A stretch of 64,000 nt of DNA from Prosapia bicincta (Eukaryota; Arthropoda; Insecta; Hemiptera; Cercopidae), in assembly GCA_036971475.1 (NCBI GenBank), contig JBAIZL010000376.1, forward strand, positions 1,769,501 through 1,833,500. The letters run 5' to 3'. A program made the position numbers and the translations under genes. Shown here piece after piece: positions 56,851 through 64,000 of this stretch (within the stretch, counting starts at the first letter, position 1; each line of letters opens with the position of its first letter). Below the pieces are notes generated by a model. It worked only from the letters and a program-made list of their open reading frames with translations. It was not told the origin of the DNA and ran no database searches.

Positions 56851-57687
56851 GGATCTTTACCGTTATACGTATACCACTATTTAAATATATTGAATAATAC
56901 ATTTTAACCATTGTTTGGTATAAATAACGGAACATGTTTTAAAACATGTTTTCCTCATTTTCAACCTTTAGAACCGGCTTTCTTATCTGTAAAGCGGTTT
57001 TCTTATCTGTAATCTGGCAGTCGTCAGTTTGTTTGCGAGACATAATGAACTTTCTTCGATTGGCCGATCTATACAAAACTGAAGAAGATGTGATACATTT
57101 TTTCCAAGGTAAATCTGTTTTGCATAATCCTCGGAAATGTGTGCGTGGACACGACATGGTCCTTAACGTGAATTCGTGTAAATGGGTATGTTCTAAACGT
57201 GAGTGCCGTGAGTACAAATCTATTCGAGTTGACACTTATTTAACAGGTTCGAAACTGCCATTTCGAAAGGTGTTACTTTTTATCTATTGTTGGTCCAGGA
57301 AATTAACAACAATTGAATTTTGGCGAGCCTATAATAGCATTTACAGGTTAGGCTATGAACATTATACGGTGAACCATACGTATAATTTTGTTGATCCCGA
57401 AAGTGGTGCTCACACACAAACAATTGAGAGTACTTGGCGTCTGGCTAAACAACGAAATAAAAACCAGTGCGGGACCAGACGCACGTTGTTAGATTCTTAC
57501 CTGTGCGAGTTCATGTGGCGGCGGCGACACGCAGGAAAGGACTTGTTTGAGGAAATACTGCGTAATATCGCCGAGTATTAGCCACCTTCATCAACATAAT
57601 AAGGTAATTTACATAAATATAATACTTATAATGAAAAAGCATATAATTCGACATTAAATAGAGGTATACGTATAACGGAAAAGATCC
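56851..57687 (+). mobile_element. Merlin element, internally deleted, 8-bp TSD
   Basis: AAAAGAGG at 56843-56850 and 57688-57695. Inverted ends start GGATCTTT-CCGTTATACG and match for about 35 bases. 837 bp. An 8-bp duplication is normal for Merlin. Confidence 0.9.
57045..57581 (+). CDS. Merlin (IS1016/ISXO2-like) transposase, internally deleted
   Basis: 178 codons from ATG 57045. The N-terminal zinc-ribbon part has CVRGHDMVLNVNSCKWVCSK. After SRKLTTIEF the text jumps to WRAYNSIYRLGYEHYTVNH and the end block FVDPESGAHTQTIESTWRLA. Full Merlin transposases are about 270-300 residues. The missing middle contains the first catalytic residue region (GGPG...IDE), so this open frame cannot encode an active enzyme. 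The deletion left the frame open. Confidence 0.88.
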   Translation: MNFLRLADLYKTEEDVIHFFQGKSVLHNPRKCVRGHDMVLNVNSCKWVCSKRECREYKSIRVDTYLTGSKLPFRKVLLFIYCWSRKLTTIEFWRAYNSIYRLGYEHYTVNHTYNFVDPESGAHTQTIESTWRLAKQRNKNQCGTRRTLLDSYLCEFMWRRRHAGKDLFEEILRNIAEY

Positions 57688-58244
57688 AAAAGAGGTATTT
57701 CAAAACTGCATGGAGGGACAGATATGGCACACAATCTAGAATGTTTTCCGGGTCTGAGCCCCCAAAACCCGCCCAGCCCTCGTGGCAGCCAACCTCTAGC
57801 GAGCTACCTCCGTCTCACATGCGCATGCGGTTAGTATCCCTACCGCGAATGAAGGAAACGGGATTGATTGCCCATGTACCAAGCTCATAAGCTCTTTCCA
57901 TGGAGAATCAGGAGATAGTGAAATGAAACAGTACGGTAAGTGTCGCGCTAAGAGCGTAATGAAAAAACCTGGCAAGAAAGAAACCCTGCCAGGAAAAATC
58001 CCGCGACAGATCATGCAGGAACCCTGGGGGCTTGGATCACCTTATGCTAAGGAATAAGGAGAGGTATTACCTTGCAAATACCTTGTTAGTGAGTCTATGG
58101 CAGGAATGGCATGCACCTCTTCTTCTGCTGCCTACTCGAAACTGAAAAGGCATGCAATCAAATTATTACTTCCGTTGGGGCTAAGCCGCGGCCCTGGAGA
58201 TGTGCCCCTGCGTCGCCTGGAACATAACTGTGAAGCAGAATTTA
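57688..58244. other. No gene seen; GC-richer stretch
   Basis: About 57740-58210 is GC-richer than its surroundings and may belong to an unidentified repeat. ACTGCATGGAGGGACA at 57707 resembles ACTGCATGTAGTGACA at 56788 in direct orientation. Confidence 0.4.
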
Positions 58245-59357
58245 TTAGTATGTATATTTTATTTTGGTGGTATGGTGTGAGCTAGGCGGTCAGTAAGGAC
58301 AGCGGCCGTCTGTGTGTGTCGTGGGTGGGGTCATCTCTACCCAGTGAGGAAATGAGTGTTGATGTTGTATGTGCGTGAGCCTGTTTGTAGAACTTTGTTG
58401 CTAAGTGTCGGAGGTGTTGTTTGATGAAAGGCACTTTTAAGTCAGTGTGAAGCAGTGTTAATCTTGTACATCTAGGTGCCTTCGTGATTATTCGCAAAAC
58501 CTTGTTTTGGAATAACTGTAGTCTGCGTGTGCGTGTGTTACCTGCATGGCCCCAGACGGGTGATGCGTAAGTGAGTATGCTGCGCAACATAGATACGTAT
58601 ATAGTAGTGGCCGCCCGTAGTGAAAGTGGGCTTGTTCTGTTAAGCATAGGATATAGTTGTGTTAATCTAATTGTTGCTTTTTTTAACGTGTTGGTAATGT
58701 CAGGGTCCCAAGTCAGACCTCTGTCGAGTATGACTCCCAGATATTTGACCTGGTTCCCCCAGTGAATGTCCTCGCCTAATAGTTTTAGAGGTGTGTTGAG
58801 TTGGTGTGTCCTACGTTTGGAGAGAAGCAAAGCCTGGCACTTGGCCACGTTCACCTTAACTCTCCAGTAGCTCAGCCATGATTCTAGTACTGTAAGGTGG
58901 TCCTGTAAATATAAGTGTATTAGATGTGGTTTCCATGACTGAGCGGATAACGCGGTGTCATCTGCAAATATGGCCACTTGTGTGTTGAGTGTTGTCGGTA
59001 TGTCGTTGATGTAGATGTTGAACAATACGGGCCCAATAATTGAGCCCTGAGGGACTCCAGCCCGTATAGTCCGTAGTGTAGATTGAGCTTGATCTACATC
59101 AACCCTAAACTTACGGTTGGACAGGTATGAGCTAACTAGGTGTATGAGCCCGTCTGGAAAGCCATAGTGACGAAGTTTCGCTAAGAGCCCGTTGTGCCAG
59201 ACCCGGTCAAAGGCCTTTTCAATGTCCAGGAAGACTACCCCAGTCGAGCAGTAATTGTTGAAACCCTTGGTTGCATGCTCCACCACTCTCATCAGCTGAT
59301 GCGTAGCCGAGTGTTTTGTCCTAAAGCCAAATTGCTCTGGCCTCAGTATGTTGTGTG
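58245..59357 (-). mobile_element. LINE C, Jockey-type LINE fragment
   Basis: Minus-strand RT C-terminal part of ORF2 and a short 3' UTR ending near 58245. Cut on the 5' side at 59357 by the tail of a LINE A copy. Confidence 0.85.
58282..59357 (-). CDS. LINE C reverse transcriptase, C-terminal part (truncated)
   Basis: Open for about 358 codons; the true frame extends upstream of the first Met to 59357 (ILRPEQFGFRTKHSATHQLM). RT motifs in order: PEQFGFR, GVVFLDIEKAFDRVWH, GVPQGSIIGPVLFNIYIN, AIFADDTAL and VKYLGVILDRGLTW. The thumb region and the usual C-terminal tail follow, with no RNase H, as in the Jockey clade. The endonuclease and ORF1 are missing. No stops inside, so it is a fairly young truncated copy. 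Confidence 0.88.
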
Positions 59358-59693
59358 TGTGGATTTTTTTTTTTTTTCCTGGCGTTTGTGGTTATCATCG
59401 CCAAACTAAATCTAAACGGAACAACGAATATTTTAAATAAAACCAAATAAATTTAATTACAACAAAAATTCCAAAACAAAAAACAACAACAATAAATAAC
59501 AAAAAACAACAATAAATCTATAACAATATTAAATAACAAAATTACAAAAAAAAACAATATAACAGTAAATAAATAATAACAATATGTAAAACAATAATAG
59601 GTAACAATTTATCAATAAATAAATCTCAATAACAATAACAAGAACACAAAATAAATTAAATTAAAATAAATAAAAGAAACAGAGAATTATATG

Positions 59694-59799
<106 letters not shown>

Positions 59800-60067
59800 A
59801 ACAATATACAATATACACCAACAATTAGGAACAAAAAACAACAATATATCAATGAAAAAATCCTTAAAAACTAACTAACAAAATAACAACAAAGAACAAT
59901 ATAACAGTAAATAAATAATATGTAAAACAATAATAGGTAACAATTTACCAATAAATAAATCTCAATAACAATAACAAGAACAGAAAATAAATTTAATTAA
60001 AATAAATAAAAGAAACACAGAGAATTATATGTATAAATAAAATTAAAAAAATATATATATTTATGTA

Positions 60068-61021
60068 TTAAATTTTAAAAAATATTTTCAAGTGGTGCAA
60101 GAAAGCGATGACTCGGTCAATGGCCGAGGCATCGTCCCTTAGCACCTCCTTTAAACTCCCTTTTAAATTAAAAAGGGCACGAACATTGCCTACACTAACA
60201 CAATCTACCAAAATATGTTTTATTGTGAAGATACCCCCGCAGTATTGGCATATTGGTGGATCTTCACGACGCATCAAATATCCATGAGTTGCAAAAGAGT
60301 GGCCAACGCGAAGGCGTGTAACCACCACTTCCTCCCTACGTTTTGAACGAATTGAAGACCTCCATGGACGGACCGTATCTTTAATTTCCCTCAGCTTATT
60401 CTCAATCACAGTATGCCACTCGTCATTCCAAGCAGCGAGCAATAAATGTTTCGCGAAACACACATAATCAGATGCCATAACCAGTTGAGTAATAGGCACC
60501 AAACTTGTAGCTTTCTTCGCCGCTTCATCCGCTTATGTGTTTCCAAGTATTCCGCAATGTCCAGGAACCCAACAGAAAGTTACCCCCACACCCCTCAATT
60601 GAAGCCTGTGTACAGCACACAAAATGTCCCCAACCAAAGGGTTGCTAGAGAAAACATCCTGAAGAGCCTGAAGAGCACTTTTGGAATCCGAACACAAAAG
60701 ATAATGCGAGGATCGAGATTGAATGACGGTCAAAGCTTTAAAAATAGCAAATAGTTCTGCCGTGAAAACACTGCAAGCTGAGGGCAATCCGTACGTGTAG
60801 GTACATCCAGATGCATAAAACGCACACCCAACGCCATTGTCCAGTTTAGATCCATCAGAGAAAATATTTTCACTGTGTTGGTGAGATTTATAAATGGATA
60901 AAAATTCCTGGTGGTAGACCACAACAGGAGTATCGTGTTTTATATAACTGGACAATGAGAAATCGAAGTGCGGCGTTTTTATTATGCATGGAGGTAGATA
61001 GCACATTTGTCGTTCAAACAT
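60068..61021 (-). pseudogene. LINE A copy 12 ORF2, RNase H part with one stop
   Basis: 61021-60533 and 60502-60068 are the same frame, separated by a single TAA where copy 13 has an AAA Lys codon (GILGNT-stop-ADEAAK). RNase H text: [15 protein letters not shown] (Ser for Thr before Asp), [24 protein letters not shown]. The C-terminal zinc motif CQYCGG...H...C follows. 5'-truncated. Confidence 0.88.
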
Positions 61022-61025
61022 AGTT

Positions 61026-61028
<3 letters not shown>

Positions 61029-61072
<44 letters not shown>
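61029..61072. repeat. Poly-T tract (LINE A copy 13 tail)
   Basis: About 44 T in a row at the join of LINE A copies 12 and 13. Confidence 0.97.
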
Positions 61073-61075
61073 CCT

Positions 61076-61105
61076 GGCGAAAAACCATTTGTGGTTATCA
61101 TCGCC
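61076..61105 (-). other. LINE A 3'-terminal stem-loop motif
   Basis: 30-base element directly before the poly-A tail: on the minus strand GGCGATGATAACC faces GGTTTTTCGCC. The same 30-base unit is at 35045, 42666, 46870 and 47659, with worn copies at 33867, 59381 and elsewhere. Probably the RT recognition site of the RNA 3' end. Confidence 0.75.
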
Positions 61106-61418
61106 AAACTAAATCTAACACGGACAACGAATATTTTAAATAAAACAAAATAAATTTAAATACAACAAAAATTCCAAAACAAAAAACAACAACAATAAAT
61201 AACAAACAATAAATCTATAACAATATTAAATAACAAAATTACAACAAAAAACAATATAACAGTAAATAAATAATAACAATATGTAAAACAATAATAGGTA
61301 ACAATTTATCAATAAATAAATCTCAATAACAATAACAAGAACACAAAATAAATTAAAGTAAAATAAATAAAAGAAACAGAGAATTATATGTATAAAAAAA
61401 TATATATATATTTATGTA

Positions 61419-64000
61419 TTAAATTTTAAAAAATATTTTCAAGTGGTGCAAGAAAGCGATGACTCGGTCAATGGCCGAGGCATCGTCCCTTAGCACCACC
61501 TTCAAACTCCCTTTTAAATTAAAAAGGTCACGAATATTGCTTACATTAACACAGTCTACTAAAATATGTTTTATTGTGAAGATATCACCGCAATATTGGC
61601 ATATTGGTGGATCTTCACGCCTCATCAAATATCCATGAGTTGCAAACGAGTGGCCAACGCGAAGGCGTGTAACCACCACTTCCTCCCTACGTTTTGAACG
61701 AATTGAAGACCTCCATGGACGGACGGTATCTTTAATTTCCCTCAGCTTATTCTCAATCACGGTATGCCACTCGTCATTCCAAGCAGCGAGCAATAAATGT
61801 TTCGCGAAACACACATAATCGGATGCCATAACTAGTTGAGTAATAGGCACCAAACTTGTAGCTTTCTTCGCCGCTTCATCCGCTTTTGTGTTTCCAAGTA
61901 TTCCGCAATGTCCAGGAACCCAACAGAAAGTTACCCCCACACCCCTCAATTGAAGCCTGTGTACAGCACACAAAATGTCCCCAACTAAAGGGTTGTTAGA
62001 GAAAACATCCTGAAGAGCCTGAAGAGCACTTTTGGAATCCGAACACAAAAGATAATGCGAAGATCGAGATGGAATGACGGTCAAAGCTTTAAAAATAGCA
62101 AATAGTTCTGCCGTGAAAACACTGCAAGCTGAGGGCAATCCGTACGTGTAGGTACAACCAGATGCATAAAACGCACACCCAACGCCATTGTCCAGTTTAG
62201 ATCCATCAGTGAAAATAATTTCACTGTGTTGGTGAGATTTATAAATGGATAAAAATTCCTGGTGGTAGACCACAACAGGAGTATCGTGTTTTATATAACT
62301 GGACAATGAGAAATCGAAGTGCGGCGTTTTTATTATCCATGGAGGTAGATAGCACATTTGTCGTTCAAACATAGTTGGAAGTTGCAACTCAAGGTCATCC
62401 AATATTCTTATCGTTCGTATGCCAAATGGAGCGGTCGAACGTTGACGTGTATTGTACACTTGATTTAACGTATTATGAAAGACTATATCAAATGCCGGGT
62501 GGTTGGGTTTGCTTCGAAGAACAGAAACGTAAGATATTTGTAGCATCTCACGTCGTCTAGAAAGGGTAGGTTCCCCAGCTTCGACAAGAAGACTAGGGAT
62601 TGGGCTAGTTCTAAATGCACCAGTAGCCAGTCTAAGTCCAGAGTGGTGGATGGTATCAAGAGTTTTCAGAACTGTAGGTCGTGCAGATGAATAGGCTTGA
62701 CAGCCATAATCAATGCGCGATCTAACGACCGCGCGATAAAATCGAAGCATACTAGTTCTGTCTGCTCCCCAATTCGTACCACTAAGGACTCTTAACATAT
62801 CCAATTTCTTATTGCATCTCACCTTCAAATCACGAACATGTGGGATCCATGAGAGTCTTTTATCAAATAAAAGACCTAGAAATCGAACACTATCCGTGGT
62901 TTGAAGCTGAACCCCGTCAAGAAAAAGGATCGGCTCCTGGTGTTGCCTACGACGACTAAATGCTACACATTGGGTCTTCGAAGCAGAGAATTTGAAACCT
63001 GTAGATTTTGACCATTCCTCCAATCTGTATATTGCTAACTGCAAAGATCTTTCCGCAGTTGCCATACTACGAGCAGGCACATATATACAAAAGTCATCCA
63101 CAAAAAGGGAACAGTGTACCGGAGATCGTATATTACTGGTGATACTATTTATTGCAACGGCAAACAGCGTGACGCTCAGCACGCTGCCCTGCGGTACACC
63201 ATTCTCTTGTGTATAGCTGTTTGAATACGTGCCTCCAAGTCGAACGCGGAAAGATCTGTTTGAAAGAAAGTTAGCGATGAATGCTAGGATATTCCCTTGT
63301 ATACTCCATGATTTCAGAGTGTTCAGAATTCCTCTTTTCCATGCCATATCATATGCCTTTTCAAGGTCAAAGAAAACCGCAACGAGCGTTTGACGCAAGA
63401 GAAAGGCATCTTGAATAGCAGATTCTAACAAAACCAATTGGTCAACTGATGAGCGTCCTAGTCTGAAACCACATTGTTCGTTGCTAAGAAGGTTGTTGGT
63501 TTCTAGGTACCAGACAAGACGGCGGTTGACCATCTTCTCCAGTAGTTTGCACAAGACGCTTGTAAGTGATATAGGCCTGTAACTACTAGGGTTGGTTTTG
63601 TCCTTACCTGGCTTCAAAAGAGGAATTACAGTCGATTCTAACCATGCATCGGGGAAAGAGCGCTCCTCGAATAAACGATTGTATACCCGAAGGAGGACAA
63701 GTTTCGCCGATGATGGTAGATGTTTTAGCATGGAGTACACAATGGAATCAGGACCTGGTGCAGAATCCTTCGTTGACGCAAGAGCTGACTCCAATTCCCC
63801 TATAGAGAAAGGAGTGTTTAAAGGAGAGTCCTCAGACGACCCAACAGTAAACGGTATTGCTTCTTCCTTCAGTTTATACATCTGGAATAATCTATTATAG
63901 GCTGTAGTAGCAGAAAAGTTAGAAAAAGATGTTCCAAGTACATTAGCAATATCATCACTGTTTGTGATTAATCTCCCATCTGGTTGCTTCAGCGCAATGG
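61419..64000 (-). CDS. LINE A ORF2: RT, RNase H, zinc tail (open to window edge)
   Basis: 820 codons from the first Met at 63881; the frame stays open upstream to 64000 (RLITNSDDIANVLGTSF), so the endonuclease should lie beyond the edge. RT motifs: [62 protein letters not shown] and the active site LFVDDFCIYV. RNase [40 protein letters not shown] and [19 protein letters not shown], with all acidic residues present. The tail has CQYCGD...H...C. No lesion seen, so this copy could be active. ORF2 enzymes nick target DNA and copy element RNA into it. Confidence 0.93.
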   Translation of the reverse strand, partial: IALKQPDGRLITNSDDIANVLGTSFSNFSATTAYNRLFQMYKLKEEAIPFTVGSSEDSPLNTPFSIGELESALASTKDSAPGPDSIVYSMLKHLPSSAKLVLLRVYNRLFEERSFPDAWLESTVIPLLKPGKDKTNPSSYRPISLTSVLCKLLEKMVNRRLVWYLETNNLLSNEQCGFRLGRSSVDQLVLLESAIQDAFLLRQTLVAVFFDLEKAYDMAWKRGILNTLKSWSIQGNILAFIANFLSNRSFRVRLGGTYSNSYTQENGVPQGSVLSVTLFAVAINSITSNIRSPVHCSLFVDDFCIYVPARSMATAERSLQLAIYRLEEWSKSTGFKFSASKTQCVAFSRRRQHQEPILFLDGVQLQTTDSVRFLGLLFDKRLSWIPHVRDLKVRCNKKLDMLRVLSGTNWGADRTSMLRFYRAVVRSRIDYGCQAYSSARPTVLKTLDTIHHSGLRLATGAFRTSPIPSLLVEAGEPTLSRRREMLQISYVSVLRSKPNHPAFDIVFHNTLNQVYNTRQRSTAPFGIRTIRILDDLELQLPTMFERQMCYLPPWIIKTPHFDFSLSSYIKHDTPVVVYHQEFLSIYKSHQHSEIIFTDGSKLDNGVGCAFYASGCTYTYGLPSACSVFTAELFAIFKALTVIPSRSSHYLLCSDSKSALQALQDVFSNNPLVGDILCAVHRLQLRGVGVTFCWVPGHCGILGNTKADEAAKKATSLVPITQLVMASDYVCFAKHLLLAAWNDEWHTVIENKLREIKDTVRPWRSSIRSKRREEVVVTRLRVGHSFATHGYLMRREDPPICQYCGDIFTIKHILVDCVNVSNIRDLFNLKGSLKVVLRDDASAIDRVIAFLHHLKIFFKI

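Larger units (their letters stand above)
61029..64000 (-). mobile_element. LINE A copy 13, young copy, 5' end beyond window
   Basis: Poly-T tail 61029-61072, 3'-terminal hairpin motif 61076-61105, A/C-rich 3' UTR, then an uninterrupted ORF2 running off the right edge. The best copy of the family here and the reference for the other fragments. Confidence 0.92.

Noticed and set aside
56933..56951. Perfect palindrome ACATGTTTTAAAACATGT inside the Merlin
   Set aside because: A single AT-rich palindrome with no partner and no link to the ends, so not listed as a site.
57796..58285. Short open frames in the GC-richer stretch (57796-58014 minus, 58097-58285 plus)
   Set aside because: No conserved motif, no splice context and no match to a known domain.

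Overview
This window is AT-rich animal (arthropod, most likely insect) nuclear DNA. Coding sequence is split by GT-AG introns, and most of the window is transposable elements typical of insect genomes: piggyBac, mariner, Merlin, pogo/Tigger, Jockey/I/LOA-type LINEs and a Penelope-like fragment. Nothing bacterial or organellar was seen. I cannot name the species.

One host gene was found, on the minus strand. Eight exons between 55753 and 8302 join in phase to about 426 codons that follow the small (B) subunit of DNA polymerase delta (POLD2) from its N-terminus to about 40 residues short of its C-terminus. Its roughly 1.28 kb of coding sequence is spread over more than 47 kb because transposons fill the introns. 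One intron (29054-35933) needs a GC donor. The last coding exon was not found and probably lies beyond the left edge. An E2F-like site lies about 180 bp upstream of the ATG. The region right of 56 kb is outside the gene.

Layout, left to right. 1-4190: an I-like LINE (called LINE A here), minus strand, with a deleted RT. 4191-8300: broken piggyBac and pogo pieces and copies of a (GT)n-containing repeat. 9017-18780: a nested stack. A twin-primed LINE (LINE D) with a 14-bp target-site duplication carries an internal tandem duplication. A piggyBac sits at TTAA in one of the two duplicate units, and a LOA/R1-like LINE (LINE B) sits inside that piggyBac with a 12-bp duplication. 18996-20329: an intact mariner. 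24.5-33.2 kb: Tigger and piggyBac remnants and four mariner copies in various states of decay. 33.8-48.9 kb: many LINE A pieces, one of them split by a second nearly complete piggyBac (43172-45769), and further mariners. 49.63-53.43 kb: a DNA transposon with terminal inverted repeats of about 400 bp and an intact 791-codon gene that I cannot place in a named superfamily. 53.4-55.1 kb: fold-back MITEs. 56.6-57.7 kb: a Penelope scrap and a Merlin element with an 8-bp duplication. 58.2-64 kb: a Jockey-type LINE fragment followed by two head-to-tail LINE A copies, the last with an ORF open for 820 codons and on to the window edge.

The elements do not act together as a pathway. The window records successive insertions, and its junctions allow relative ages to be ordered in several places. 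All assignments come from reading the sequence by eye. No database search was run.
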